Assembly: GCA_023375785.1 (NCBI GenBank)
Contig: SZWC01003622.1
Span: 128,760 to 192,759 of the forward strand
Source: Penium margaritaceum
Lineage: Eukaryota; Streptophyta; Zygnematophyceae; Desmidiales; Peniaceae
Direction: 5' to 3'
DNA length: 64,000 nucleotides
Below, piece by piece: positions 12,202 through 23,539 of this stretch (position 1 is its first letter; each line of letters starts with the position of its first letter). The notes under the pieces were generated by a model. That model was given only the letters and a program-made list of their open reading frames with translations. It was not told the DNA's origin and made no database searches. The translations under genes were made by a program, and so were the position numbers.

Positions 12202-12954
12202 TCAGTGGGGCCCCTCCTGCCGTATCACTTCATTCCGTGCCTTGGGGCTCTGGCGTGGAGTCGTCCTGCGTTCTCCTTCTCCTCTCCCTCTTCCCTGCTC
12301 CTGTAATCGCCACGCTGCCTCCTTCTGCCTTATCTGCATCCTCCTCCTGGCCTCATCACTTTCCTCACGGGGTATGCAGAGAGGCCCATCCAGCCCTGTC
12401 TGAGCATTTCTGCAGCAACGGGCGCATGGGAGGTGTACTCGCTGATGACAGCTGATGCAGTGCCACCTGTGGATGCGCACTGGGCCTCTGCATGTAGCGC
12501 ACGGCTCGCTATATAAATTTGTGCATCGAAAGAATTGATACAGCACAATGTGCTTCCCATGATGCAATCTCCTCTCTCTCACTTTCTTCACACATTCGCT
12601 GTGTGAGAAGCATCCACACTTCTCACACCATGTAATCACCCCTCTCAGCTCTCTGGAGCAGGTGGGGCAATCTCCTTCCGCAGTGCCCATGCGCGGTCAC
12701 ACCCAACAACTGCTGTAGTTGTCCCGCCCAGCTTCGTTCATCTTAATGCAAGCGGCGTGTGCTGCCCATTTACAATAGTCTCACCTCCCATGTGGGGCTT
12801 CCAGCTACCTCCTGCATCCACAACACACGATACCTGCCTCAGCATTGTACTCCCGCCCCAGCATGACCCTGACTTCCACGGGAATCCCTTGCTTGATCTT
12901 CTGGCAGGGCACACAGTTCCAATTTCCTTCTTTGTCCACCGCTCCGCATTCCCA
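12202..12954 (-). pseudogene. Chain of PHD-like zinc modules, broken by three stops
   Basis: A single minus-strand frame from about 12954 down to the stop at 12202 encodes four zinc-binding modules. Three have full spacing C-x2-C-x10-C-x2-C-x4-H-x2-C. In the last uninterrupted 162-residue stretch (from Met at 12690) module 3 is C8, C11, C22, C25, H30, C33 and module 4 is C64, C67, C78, C81, H86, C89. Module 2 lies upstream (12825 to 12748) with a TGA at 12783-12781 exactly where its third Cys should be. Module 1 (C-x10-C-x2-C, then Gln for His) is degenerate and runs into satellite C near 12955. Other in-frame stops are TAG (12807-12805) and TGA (12699-12697). The tail is Arg/Gln/Glu-rich and basic, as in nucleic-acid-binding tails. 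The spacing resembles PHD or treble-clef fingers. ORF1 proteins of some CR1-like non-LTR retrotransposons carry PHD fingers, so a transposon origin is possible; the family is not identified. Probably a pseudogene truncated at its 5' end. Confidence 0.65.
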
Positions 12955-12955
12955 C

Positions 12956-14348
12956 AGTCTTGGGCTTTTCCCACTTATATTGGGCTTGCTCCATTTGTCT
13001 TGGGCTTGCTCCAGTTGTCTTGGGCTTGCTCCAGTTGTCTTGGCCTTGCTCCAGTTGTCTTGGCTTGCTCCAGTTGTCTTGCGCTTTCTCCAGTTGTCTT
13101 GGCATCGCTCCAGCTGTCTTGGGCTTGCTCCAGCTGCCTTGGCATTGCTCCAGTTGTCTTGGCCTTGCTCGAGTTGTCTTGGGCTTGCTCTAGTTGTCTT
13201 GGCCTTGATTAAGTTGTCTTGGGCCTGCTCCAGTTGTCTTGGTCTTGCTCCAGTTGTCTTGGTTTTGCTCCAATTGTCTTGGCCTTGCTCTAGTTGTCTT
13301 TGGCCTGCTCCAGTTGTTTTGGACTTGCTCCAGTTGTCTTGGTATTCATCCAACTGTTTAGCCTTGATCCAGATGCCTTGGCCTTACTCTACTTGTTTAG
13401 GGCTTGCTCCAGTTGTCTTGGGCCTGCTCCAGTTATCTTGGCCTTGCTACAGTTGTCTTGGACTTGCTCCAGCTGTCTTGGGCTTGCTCTAGTTGTCTTT
13501 GGATTACTCAATTTTTCCTGGCCTTCCTCGAGTTGTCTCGGCTTTGCTCTTGGTGTTTTGGGCTTGCTCCAGGTTTCTTGGAATTGCACCTGTTGTCTTT
13601 GCCTTGCTCCAGTTTTCTTGAGCTTGCTCTGGTTGTTTAGGTCTTGCTCTACCTGTCCTGGGCTTGCTCCAGGTGTCTTGGTATTGCACTAGCTGTCCTA
13701 CGCGTGCTCCAGTTGTCTTGGGCTTGCCCTAGTTGTCTTCGGTTTGTTCCAGTTGTCTTGGGCTTGCTCTATTTGTCTTGTCCTCGCTCCAGGTGTCGTG
13801 GGCTTGCTCCAGCTGTCTTGGCCTTGCTCCAGTTGTCTTGGCCTTGCTCTCGTTTCTTGGCCTTGCTCAAGTTGTCTTGGCTTTGCTCCAGTTGTCTTGT
13901 GATTGCTCCAGTTGTATTGGCTTTTCTCCTGTTGTCTTAGACTTGCTCCAGTTGTTGTAGGCTTGCTCAAGTTATCTTGGCATTGCTCCAGTTTTCTTAG
14001 GCTTGCTCCAGTTGTCTTGGCCTTGCTCCAGTTATCTTGGCCTTGCTCCAGTTGTCTTGGGCATGCTCCACTTGTCTTGGGCTTGCCCTAGGGATCTAGG
14101 GCTTGCTCTAGTTGTCTTGGGTTTGCTCTAGTTGTATTGTCCTTGCTCCTGTTGTATTGGGCTTCCTCCAACTGTCTTGGCATTGCTCCAGTTTACTTTG
14201 CCTTTCACCATCTATCTTGGCCTTGCTCAAGTAATATTGGGCCTGCTCCAGTTCTCTTGGACTTGCTCCAGTTGTCTTGGGCTTGCTCCACTTGTCTTGG
14301 CCTTGCTCCAGTTGTCTTGGATTTGCTCCAGTTGTCTTGGGCTTGCTT
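12956..14348 (-). repeat. Satellite C, reverse orientation, left part
   Basis: About 70 copies of the 20-bp satellite C unit in reverse complement (GGGCTTGCTCCAGTTGTCTT). It begins at the broken zinc-module gene and is interrupted at 14348 by the LTR array. Joining 14348 to 26694 restores an exact 20-bp step, so this and 26689-29893 are one array split by the insertion. Confidence 0.96.
14344..14348. repeat. Target-site duplication, left copy
   Basis: TGCTT immediately left of the first LTR base. The right copy at 26689-26693 is TGCTC. One mismatch; TGCTC is the satellite C consensus. Confidence 0.7.
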
Positions 14349-14951
14349 TGTTAGAAGAATGCAGGCATGCGAGCAGCAGAAGCAGAAGCAGGCATGAGCA
14401 TCGGAACAGATATGAGTTCATGAAAGCCGGAGCGGTCACGAGGAGTTAGTTGCAGAGCTTGTTTGAGGCCGAAGTGAGGGTGGATCAGGAATAGTGAGAG
14501 AGAGGGGGGCCGAAGGGCGAGATGAGTGATGATTGGTTCAGAGCTGAGAAAAGGAGCGGTAGTGACGAAGCAAAGGGTTGAGAGTTGTGAGAGGCTGGCA
14601 AAGACAGGGAATGCGAGGTCCGAGCAGAGCAAAGACACGGCGGTGAAGCTGCACAACCAAAGGGGAACAGAATGGAAGAACTCTTCTGGTTAACTTCGAG
14701 GGAATGAACATCCTCGGTATAAAAGGCCAGAATAGGACAAGAATGCCAACTAACGGCTTCTGTCCGCTAGCCAGACGCGAGTGACAGGTGTCACTTTATT
14801 AGGGGAGAACTCGACAGTGAGGCCTAAACGGTCAGGTGACCAGAGACCCGTTTGTCAAGGTGGTTCGTTGGTGGGACCTGAACCAATATTCTGAAGAGGA
14901 TTCTCAGACCATTGACTTGCACAGAGTCAGTTTCGCGAGAATATTCTGACA
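14349..14951 (-). mobile_element. LTR-A (3' LTR of the array)
   Basis: 603 bp, minus-strand termini TGTCAG...CTAACA. The left edge abuts satellite C; a purine tract lies at 14952-14962 on the other side. It shares several variants with LTR-E (CTCGACAGTGAGG, GTTAACTTCGAGG) that differ from LTR-B and LTR-C, as expected if A and E are the outer pair of the original insertion. Confidence 0.88.
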
Positions 14952-14962
14952 CCCCCTTGAAA
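14952..14962 (-). promoter_or_regulatory. Polypurine tract of unit 1
   Basis: Minus strand TTTCAAGGGGG directly before the TGTCAG start of LTR-A. In LTR elements this purine run primes plus-strand DNA synthesis. Confidence 0.7.
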
Positions 14963-17330
14963 CTGACGCAGTGCACGTTTTTTTGGCGTGAGAGGCGAGG
15001 TAGAAGCAGTTCCACCATTCTTGTGTTAGCGCCGTGCGGATGCAGGTGGAGCTGGAGGACTGGGTAGGAGGTGGAGGGGTGGCATGTCTGGGATCTCAGG
15101 GAGATCTTCCATGGTGATCCTCTCTGCCTGATCTGTTCTCCATCGATGTCCTCGTCGTCGTCTACATTCTTGGCGTATGTCGCTCATGAGACTGAAGATG
15201 TCGCTTGAGCATGGGTCATAGGCCTGAATAATAGAGTGAAATGGACGATCGGTGGTAAGGTACAGGATTACCAGGACCTGATATTTGGCGAAGAAGTAGT
15301 CGCTCCAGTATTACCGAATGTTGAGAGTGGAAAAGTCAACGTGGAAGTAGTCTCGTTTCTTTCTGAAGATTTCCCAAAGTTCAATGCTACCAAAGCTAAC
15401 ATCTGCATGCAGTTCCATCCAGCAAGCCATTCATCATGGTTGACTTTGCCTGCATCATTGAAGTGCATAATGGGGATTCTATGAGCGAGTTTGATAATTC
15501 CTTGCTTGATCGGTTTGCCATTTCTCCACCAGAGGCGCCGTTGTTGGGTGCCTGAGCTTCCCCTGGTCGTCATTTGAAAGTTGCTGGATGATTGGTCACA
15601 AGGAGAGATCAGAGTCTTGCCGGATGCAGCACTTGTCTGCTGAGGCTTGGATGTGGATGGTCAGGCAGCTTGACCGGTTGAGGTCCTGGACATGAGCGAA
15701 GAATGAAGGCGGGGAGATTCAGAAGGTGGGAGTGGGAGCAGAGGGAGGACCACTTGCACTGTCTGATGTTGTCGGCGTGGGTGCGTGTCGTCACGGAGTG
15801 GGTGACGCGATCGACCGGATTTGTGTGCCGAGTTGAGGAGTGATCAATGATTTTGAGTGGGCACAAAGGCAAGCCGCGTGCGCTATGGAGGTTTTCAGTG
15901 TGGGCACATGTTGGCACAGAAACGGTGAAACTACAAGGCGAATCCTTGTGCCGAGCGGAAGAACGATGTGAAGAAATGAGGAGATGGCTGATGGTTGAGT
16001 GGGCGCAGGGGCGAGACCGCGTGCACTGTTTGAGATAGGGGATTAGAATGCGACAAGGGGAAGGCAGGAGCCAACGCACCGTGAGAAATCTGTTGCTGAC
16101 ATAGGTGCAGGCTGCTGCGAAGTTGGCAACTAGCTTGTGCAGATCTTGGTGCTGGCAACAGATGCTAATGATGCGGAGGCTGAGGCTGAAGATGAGGACG
16201 AAGTGGGCGCAGGGGCGAGCCGCGTGCGCTGCGGAGATTTTTGGCGTGGGTGTAGATTGTTGCGGAAATGGTGATACGACCGGACGAATCCTTGTGCTGA
16301 GCAAAAGAACAAATGTGAGGAGACGAGGAGATGGCTGATAGCTCAGTGGGCGCAAGGGCGAAACCACGTGCGCTACAAGATGACGAGGAGAAGCTGATGC
16401 GGAGACTGAGTAGATGATGAAGGATGCTTTGAAGAATTGAGAATATCAAATGAAGTTGATGATTGCGACTCGGATGAGGCAGAAGGAAAAGATGGTCGGT
16501 GACGCGATGAAGATGGAGATGATGCGGTGAAAAATGATGGCTGATTGACTATGGTAGAGAAGGAGGGTAGAGAAGGCGGTGGGCGGAGGATGGAGATGTA
16601 GGAGGTAGCGTAGCAGGGAGCAAGAGTGAGACAACCATTTCCTTTTCTTTCAGGAGAGTGACGGCTTGTTCCCCAGTTGGTCCTTGGCGGATAGGAAGAC
16701 TGGCGCTGTCCGATATCCCGAGAGTTTGAGGAGATTGGTTGCCGTGGGGAAAGTCATGCAGCGGGCAGAGACACTAATACACCAATGTCAGGAGAGTGAC
16801 GGCTTGTGCCCCAGTTTGCTCACAATGGGAGCAGGAAGACTGGCGGTGTCCGATATCCTGACAGTGGTAGTTTGACTGCTGCTGCTAATGAAGCAAGAAT
16901 GCGATGCGAGGAGGAGGCTTGAGATGACGAGTGTAGGTGGGCTGAAGTTGACTAGGTAGAGGTAGCAAACAAGGCGGATGAAGGCGGAGGTGCTTGTGGA
17001 GGCTGAGGAGATGAGGAGTAGTGGATGGCGGATGGCAGGACTCTTCCAGGTAGCTGACAGCAGATGGTGGCTCGGGAGCTGCTCGCGGCTGTGGTGGTCG
17101 ACAAGTCATCAGTAATTGGCCACGGGCGCAGAATGGGCGCAGGGCTTCATTGTGATGACATGCCGTTTCTTCAGCACAAGGGATTTCCAAGCGGTGCTGC
17201 TGATGTCAGCTGCTGGTGGAGCTGAGAGACGTGAGGTGACGATAGTAGTGGTAGAAGAATGCAGATCAAGGAAATGTAGTAATGATGAAGGCAGGGCAAA
17301 AACGAGGTTTTATGACACCATGTGAGGTTG
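14963..17330 (-). mobile_element. Internal region 1 (subtype x)
   Basis: About 2.4 kb between LTR-A and LTR-B. Its shorter length than internal 2 is largely explained by one fewer copy of a degenerate repeat of about 140 bp (minus strand, within about 15850-16380). Only broken frames are present. A Pro/His-rich minus frame (16885-17190) and a frame around NHDEWLA (15268-15573) have counterparts in the other units. The second is shifted here by a one-base loss relative to internal 4 near 15420. Confidence 0.7.
16885..17190 (-). pseudogene. Pro/His-rich frame, primer-site-proximal, unit 1
   Basis: A minus-strand open frame of 101 codons near the primer site, repeated in the same frame in all four units (20037-20351, 23065-23370, 25463-25927). 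It reads EIPCAEETACHHNEALRPFC and then a Pro-rich stretch with PRAAPEPPSAVSYLEESC. No ATG starts it, and no gag, capsid or zinc-knuckle signature is visible. It may be the relic of a gag-like reading frame; the family is not recognised. Confidence 0.3.
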
Positions 17331-17348
17331 CCTGATGCTTTGATACCA
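17331..17348 (-). promoter_or_regulatory. Primer-binding site next to LTR-B
   Basis: Minus strand TGGTATCAAAGCATCAGG directly after LTR-B. It matches the initiator-Met-tRNA-type site common in plant copia elements, with one substitution (A for G at base 9). Confidence 0.85.
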
Positions 17349-17951
17349 TGTTAGAAGAATGCAGGCATGCGAGTAGCAGAAGCAGAAGCAGGTAGGAGCA
17401 TCGAAACAGATATGAGTTGACGTAAGCCGGAGCGGTCACGAGGAGTAAGTCGCAGAGCTTGATAGAGGCTGAAGTGAGGGTGGGTCAGGAACTGTGAGAG
17501 AGAGAGGGGCCAAAGGGCGAGATGAGTGATGACTGGTTCAGAGCTGAGCGAAGGAGCGGTAGTGACGAAGCGAAGGATTGAGAGTTGTGAGAGGCTGGTG
17601 AAGACAAGGAATGCCAGGTGCGAGAAGAGCGAAGACACTGCGGCGAAGCCGCGTAACCAAATGGGAACAAGATGGAAAAACTGTTATGGTTAACTTTGAG
17701 GGAATGAACATCCTCGGTATAAAAGGTCAGACCAGGACAATAATGCTAACTAACGGCTTCTTTCCGCTAGCTGGACGCGAGTGAGAGGTGTCACTTTATT
17801 AGGGGATAACTCGAAAGTGAGGCCTGAATGTTCAGGTGACCAGAGACCCGTTTGTCAAGGTGGTTTGGTGGTGGGACCTGAACCATTATTCTGAAGAGGA
17901 TTCTCGGACCATTGACTTGTACGGAGTTAGTTTCGTGATAATATTCTGACA
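17349..17951 (-). mobile_element. LTR-B
   Basis: 603 bp, complete, shared between units 1 and 2. On the plus strand it contains GGTATAAAAGG near 17720. The minus strand shows only TTTTATACC there, although primer site and purine tract give minus polarity. Confidence 0.88.
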
Positions 17952-18187
17952 CCCCCTTGAAACTGACGTGATGCACGTTTTTGCGGTCTAAGAGGTGAGG
18001 TAGAAGCAGTTCCACCATTATTGTGTTGGCGCCGTGCGGATGCAAGTGGAGCTGGAGGACTGGGTAGGAGGTGGAGGGGTGGCATGTCTGGGATCTCAGG
18101 GAGATCTTCCACGGTGATCCTCTCAGGCTGATTTTTTCTCCATCGATGTCCTGGTCGACGTCTGCATTCTTGGCGTATGTCGCTCAT
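17927..18187 (-). pseudogene. Purine-tract-proximal frame, unit 2
   Basis: A minus frame of 86 codons ending inside LTR-B. It begins MSDIRQECRRRPGHRWRKNQ, then a Pro/Leu-rich stretch. In unit 4 the same protein is open further upstream (23744-24097, with VNHDEWLAAMELHADVSFG and DIRQYWSDDF-like residues) but stops right after MSDIRQ. Together the copies point to one ancestral reading frame at the 3' end of the element. The product is not recognised. Confidence 0.35.
17952..17962 (-). promoter_or_regulatory. Polypurine tract of unit 2
   Basis: Minus strand TTTCAAGGGGG directly before LTR-B. Confidence 0.7.
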
Positions 18188-20491
18188 GAGACTGAAGATG
18201 TCGCTTGAGCATGGGTCATAGGCCTGAAGAATAGAGTGATATGGATGATTGGTGGTGAGGTACAGGAGTACTAGGGCTTGATATTAGGCGAAGAAGTAGT
18301 CACTCCAGTATTGCCGAATGTTGAGAGTGGACAAGTCAATGTGGAAGTAGTCTCATTCCTTGCTGAAGATTTCCCGGAGTTCAACGCTACCAGAACTCAC
18401 ATCTGCATGCAGTTCCATTGCAGCAAGCCATTCATCATGGTTCACTTCGCCGGCATCATTGAAGTGCATAATGGGGATTCTGTGAGCGAGTTTGATAATT
18501 TCTTGCTTGATCGGTTTGCCATGTCTCCACCAGATGCACCGTTGTTGGGTGCCTGAGCTTCACCTGGTCGTCGTTTGAAAGTTGCTGGATGATTGGTCAC
18601 AGTGAGAGATCAGAGTCTTGTCAGATGCAGCACTTGTGTGCTGAGGCTTGGATGCAGATGGTCAGGCAGCTTGATCGGTTGAGGTCCTGAGCATGAGCGG
18701 AGAATGAAGGTGGGGAGATTCAGAAGATGGGAGTGGGAGCAGATGCAGGACCACTTTCACTGTTTGATGTTGTCAGCGTGGGTGCGTGTCGTCACGGAGT
18801 GGACGACGCGATCGACCGGATTCATGTGCCGAAAAGAGGAAGATGCTGAAGGCGGAGGAGTGATCAATGATTTTGAGTGGGCACAGGGGTGAGCCGCGTG
18901 CGCTATGGAGGTTTTCGGCATGGGCGCAGGTCGTCGCGAAAATGGCAAAACGACCGGGCGATTCATTGTGCCGAGCGGAAGAACGATGTGAAGAACTGAG
19001 GAGATGGATGATGGCTGAGTGGACGCAGGGGCGAGACCGCGTACGCTGTTTGAGATAGGGGAGTAGAATGTGGTAGGGGGGAGGCAAGAGCCAACGCGCC
19101 GCGAGTAATCTGTTGCCGGCGTAGGTGCGGGCTGCTACGAAGTTGGCAACTAGATTGTGCAGATATTGGTGCTGGCAACAAATGCTAATGATGCGGAGGC
19201 TGAGGCTGAAGACGAGGACGAAGTGGGCGCAGGGGCGAGCCGCGTGCACTGTAGATATTTTCAGCGTGGACGCAGATCGTTGTGGAAATGGCGATACGAC
19301 CGGGCGAATCCTTGTGCTGAGCAAAAGAACAAATGTGAGAAAATGAGGAGGTGGCTGATGGCTGAGTTGGCAAAGGGGCGAAACCACATGTGCTGGGAGG
19401 TTTTCTGCGTGGGCGCATGTCATCGTGGAAATGGCGATACGACCGGGCGAATCCTTGTGACAAGCAAAAGAAAGATGTGAAAATGAGAGGGTGGCTGATG
19501 GCCAAGTGGGCACAAGGGCAAAACCTCGTGCGCTGTGAGATGATGAGGAGAAGCTCATGCAGAGACTGAGTAGATGATGAAGGATGATTTGAATAATTGG
19601 GAGGATGCAGATGAAGTTGATGAGGGCGACTCGGAGGAGACAGAAGGAGAAGATTGTCAATGACACGATAAAGATGGAGATGATGCGGAGAAGAATGATG
19701 GCTGTTTGACTATGGTAGATAAGGAGGATAGGGAATGCGGCTGGTGGAGGATGGAGATGTAGGAGGTAGCGTAGCAGGGAGCAAGAGTGAGACAACCACT
19801 TCCTCTTCTTCCAGGAGAGTGACGGCTTGTTCCCCAGTTGGTCCTTGGCGGACAAAAAGACTGGCGGTGTCCGATATCCCGAGAGTTCCAGGAGATTGGT
19901 TGCCGTGGGGAAAGTCATGCAGCGTGCAGAGACACTAATACACAAATGTCAGGAGAGTGACGGCTTGTGCCCCAGTTTGCTCACAACGGGAGCAAGAAGA
20001 CTGGCGGTGTCCGATATCCCGATAGTGGTAGTTTGACTACTGCTGCTGATGAAGCAAGAATGTGATGCGAGGAGGCGGCTTGAGATGACGAGTGTAGGTG
20101 GCCTGAAGTTGACTAGGTAGAGGTAGGAGATGAGGCGGATGAAGGCGGAGGTACTTGTGGAGGCCGAGGAGATGAGGAGCAGTGGATGGCGGATGGCAGG
20201 ACTCTTCCAGGTAGTTGACAGCAGATGGCGGCTCGGGAGCTGCTCGCGGCTGTGGTGGTCGACAAGTCATCAGTAATTGGCCACGGGCGCAGAATGGATG
20301 CAGGGCTTCCTTGTGATGACATGCTGTTTCTTCAGCACAAGGGATTTCCAAGCGGTGCTGCTGATGTCAGGTGCTAGTGGAGCTGAGATATGCGAGGCGA
20401 CGATAGAAGTGGTAGAAGAATACAGATGAAGGGAATGGAGTAAGGATGAAGGCAAGGCAAAAACGAGGTTATGTGACACCAGGTGAGGTTG
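17963..20491 (-). mobile_element. Internal region 2 (subtype y)
   Basis: With purine tract and primer site, 2558 bp lie between LTR-B and LTR-C, exactly as in internal 4. A minus frame at 17927-18187 (MSDIRQECRRRPGHRWRKNQ...) joins the LTR end. A 390-codon minus frame (18773-19945) spans the degenerate repeats of about 140 bp (copies near 18876, 19016, 19222, 19362 and 19500) and looks open because of that repetition. A second pair of 140-bp-spaced copies sits around 19811 and 19951 (AGGAGAGTGACGGCTTGT). Confidence 0.7.
20037..20351 (-). pseudogene. Pro/His-rich frame, primer-site-proximal, unit 2
   Basis: 104-codon counterpart of the frame at 16885-17190, preserved in the same frame with scattered substitutions. 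No ATG at its start; function unknown. Confidence 0.3.
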
Positions 20492-20509
20492 CCTGATGCT
20501 CTGATACCA
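20492..20509 (-). promoter_or_regulatory. Primer-binding site next to LTR-C
   Basis: Minus strand TGGTATCAGAGCATCAGG, the best-preserved copy. The first 12 bases are the standard initiator-Met-tRNA-type site of copia elements. Confidence 0.9.
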
Positions 20510-21112
20510 TGTTAGAAGAATGCAGGCATGCGAGCAGCAGACGCAGAAGCAGGTAGGAGCATCGGAATAGATATGAGTTGACGTAAGCCAGAGCAGTCAC
20601 GAGGAGTTAGTCACAGAGCTTGATAGAGGCCGAAGTGAGGGTGGATCACGAATTGAGAGAGAGAGAGGGGCCGAAGGGCGAGATGAGTGATGACTAGTTC
20701 AGAGCTGAGCGAAGGAGCGGTAGTGACGAAGCGAATGATTGAGAGTTGTGAGAGGCTGGCGAAGACAAGGAATGCGAGGTGCGAACAGAGCGAAGACACG
20801 GCGGCGAAGCCGCGGAACCAAATGGGAGCAGAATGGAAAAACTGTTATGGTTAATGTTGAGGGAATGAACATCCTCGGTATAAGAGGTCAGACCAGGACA
20901 ATAATGCTAACTAACAGCTTCTTTCCGCTGGTTGGATGCAAGTGACGGGTGTCACTTTATTAGGGGATAACTCGAAAGGGAGGCCAGAACGTTCAGGTGA
21001 CCAGAGACCCGTTTGTCAAGGTGGTTTGGTGGTGGGACCTGAACCATTATTCTGAAGAAGATTCTTGGACCATTGACTTGCACGGAGTCAGTTTTGCGAT
21101 AATATTCGGACA
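20510..21112 (-). mobile_element. LTR-C
   Basis: 603 bp, complete, shared between units 2 and 3. Its minus-strand start is TGTCCG, one substitution from the others, and the plus-strand TATA motif is TATAAGAG. Confidence 0.88.
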
Positions 21113-21124
21113 CCCCCCTTGAAA
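21113..21124 (-). promoter_or_regulatory. Polypurine tract of unit 3
   Basis: Minus strand TTTCAAGGGGGG directly before LTR-C, one G longer than in units 1 and 2. Confidence 0.7.
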
Positions 21125-23430
21125 CTGACACAGTGCACGTTTTGTGGTCTGAGAGGTGAGGTAGAAGCAGTTCCACCATTCTTGTGCTAGCGCCGTGCGG
21201 ATGCAGGTGGAGCTGGAGGACTGGGTAGGAGGTGGAGGGGTGGCATGTCTCGGATCTCTGAGAGATCTTCCACGGTGATCCTCTCAGGCTGATTTGTTCC
21301 CCATCAATGTCCTGGTCATCGTCTGCATTATTGGCGTATGTCTCTCATGAGACTGAAGATGTCGCTTGAGCATCGGTCATAGGCCTGAATAATGCAGTGA
21401 AATGGACGATCGGTGGTAAGGTACAGGATTACCAGGGCTCGATATTTGGCGAAGAAGTAGTCGCTTCAGTATTACCGAATGTTGAGAGTGGAAAAGTCAT
21501 CGTGGAAGTAGTCTCGTTCCTTTCTGAAGATTTCCCAGAGTTCAATGCTACCAAAGCTCACATCTGCATGCAGTTCCATCCAGCAAGCCATTCATCATGG
21601 TTGACTTCGCCTGCATCATTGAAGTGCAGAATGGGGATTATGTGAGCGAGTTCGATAATTCCTTGCTTGATCGGTTTGCCATGTCTCCACCAGAGGCGCC
21701 GTTGTTGGGTGCCTGAGCTTCCCCTGGTTGTCATTTGAAAGTTGCTAGATGATTGGTCACAAGGAGAGATCAGAGTCTTGCCAGATGCAGTACTTGTGTG
21801 CTGAGGCTTGGATGCAGATGGTCAGGCAGCTTCACCGGTTGAAGTCCTGGACATGAGCGGAGAATGAAGGCGGGGAGATTCAGAAGGTGGGAGTGGGAGC
21901 AGAGGCAGGACCACTTGCACTGTTTGATGTTGTCGGCGTGGGTGCGTGTCGTCACGGAGTGGGTGACGCGATCGACCGGATTTGTGTGCCGAGTCGAGGA
22001 TCATGCTGAAGGCAGAGGAGTGATCAATGATTTTGAGTGGGCACAAGGGCGAGCCGCGTGCGCTATGGAGTTTTTCAGCGTGGGCACAGGTCATCACGGA
22101 AATGGTGAAACTTCCGGGCAAATCCTTGTGCCGAGCGGAAGAATGATGTGAAGAAATGAGGAGATGGCTGATGCTTGAGTGGGCGCAGGAGCGAGACCGC
22201 GTGCGCTGTTTGAGATAGGGGAGTAGAATTCGACAAGGGGAAGGCAAGAGCCAACGTACCATGAGAAATCTGTTACCGACATAGGTGCAGACTGCTGCAA
22301 AGCTGGCAACTAGCTCGTGCAGATCTTGGTGCTGGCAACAGATGCTAATGATGCGGAGGCTGAGGCTGAAGATGAGGACAAAGTGGGCGCAGGGGCGAGC
22401 CGCGTGCGCTGCGGAGATTTTCGGCGTGGGCGTAGATTGTTGCGGAAATGGTGATACGACCGGGCGAATCCTTGTGCTGAGCAAGAGAACAAATGTGAGG
22501 AGACAAGGAGGTGGCTGATGGCTCAGTGGGCGCAGGGGCAAAACCACGTGCGCTACAAGATGATGAGGAGAAGCTGATGCGGAGAATGAGTACATGACGA
22601 AGGATGCTTTGAAGAATTGAGAATATCATATGAAGTTGATGAGGGCGACTCGAAGGAGGCAGAAGGAAAAGATGGTCAGTGACGCGATGAAGATGGGGAT
22701 GATGCGGTGAAAAATGATGGCTGATTGACTATGGTAGAGAAAGAGGGTAGAGACGGTGGTGGACGGAGGATGGAGATGTAGGAGGTAGCGTGGCAGGGAG
22801 TAAGAGTGAGACAACTACTTCCTCTTTTTTCAGGAGAGTGACGGCTTGTTCCCCAGTTGGTCCTTGGAGGATAGGAAGAATGGCGGTGTCTGATATCCCG
22901 AGAGTTCGAGGAGATTGGTTGCCGCGGGGAAAGTCATGCAGCGGGCAGAGACACTATTACAGCAATGTCAGGAGAGTGACAGCTTGTACCCCAGTTTGCT
23001 CACAATGGGAGCAGGAAGACTAGCGGTGTCCGATATCCTAACAGTGGTAGTTTGACTGCTGCTGCTAATGAAGCAAGAGTGGGATGCGAGGAGGTGGCTT
23101 GAGATGACGAGTGGAGGTGGGCTGACGTTGACTAGGTAGAGGTAGCAGATGAGGCGGATGAAGGCGGAGGTGCTTGTGGAGGCCGAGGAGATGAGGAGCA
23201 GTGGATGGCTGATGGCAGGACTCTTCTAGGTAGCTGACAGCTGATGGCGGCTCGGGAGCTGCTTGCGGCTGTGGTGGTCGACAACTCATCAGTAATTGGC
23301 CACAGGCGCAGAATGGGCGCAGGGCTTCCTCGGGATGACATGCCGTTTCTTCAGCACAAGGGATTTCCAAGCGGTGCTGCTAATGTCAGCTGCTGGTGGA
23401 GCTGAGAGACATGAGGCGACGATAGTAGGA
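21125..23430 (-). mobile_element. Internal region 3 (subtype x), 5' end deleted
   Basis: Shares variants with internal 1 (for example GAGAATATCA near 22620 versus 16440). It lacks the last stretch, the primer site and most of the following LTR. The sequence jumps from the conserved GACGATAGTA (ending about 23427) into the middle of LTR-D. Includes the counterpart Pro/His-rich frame at 23065-23370. Confidence 0.7.
23065..23370 (-). pseudogene. Pro/His-rich frame, unit 3
   Basis: 101-codon counterpart of the frame at 16885-17190, in the same frame. No ATG; function unknown. Confidence 0.3.
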
Positions 23431-23527
23431 CCAAGGTGGTTTGGTGGTGGGACCTGAACCATTATTCTGAAGACAATTCTTGAACCATTGACTTGCACGG
23501 AGTCAGTTTCGCGATAATATTCTGACA
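23431..23527 (-). mobile_element. LTR-D, truncated to about 97 bp
   Basis: Only the 5' end of the LTR (minus strand, from TGTCAG inward) remains, followed by the purine tract of unit 4. About 500 bp of LTR, the primer site and about 130 bp of internal sequence are missing compared with the intact junctions. Confidence 0.8.
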
Positions 23528-23539
23528 CCCCCCTTGAAA
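23528..23539 (-). promoter_or_regulatory. Polypurine tract of unit 4
   Basis: Minus strand TTTCAAGGGGGG before the LTR-D remnant. Confidence 0.65.

Noticed and set aside
12096-12455. Plus-strand Ser/Pro-rich frame of 119 codons
   Set aside because: It lies opposite the zinc-module frame, whose Cys/His spacing is far less likely to arise by chance.
18773-19945. 390-codon minus frame in internal region 2 as a real gene
   Set aside because: It spans degenerate 140-bp repeats, is broken in the other units and shows no recognisable domain.
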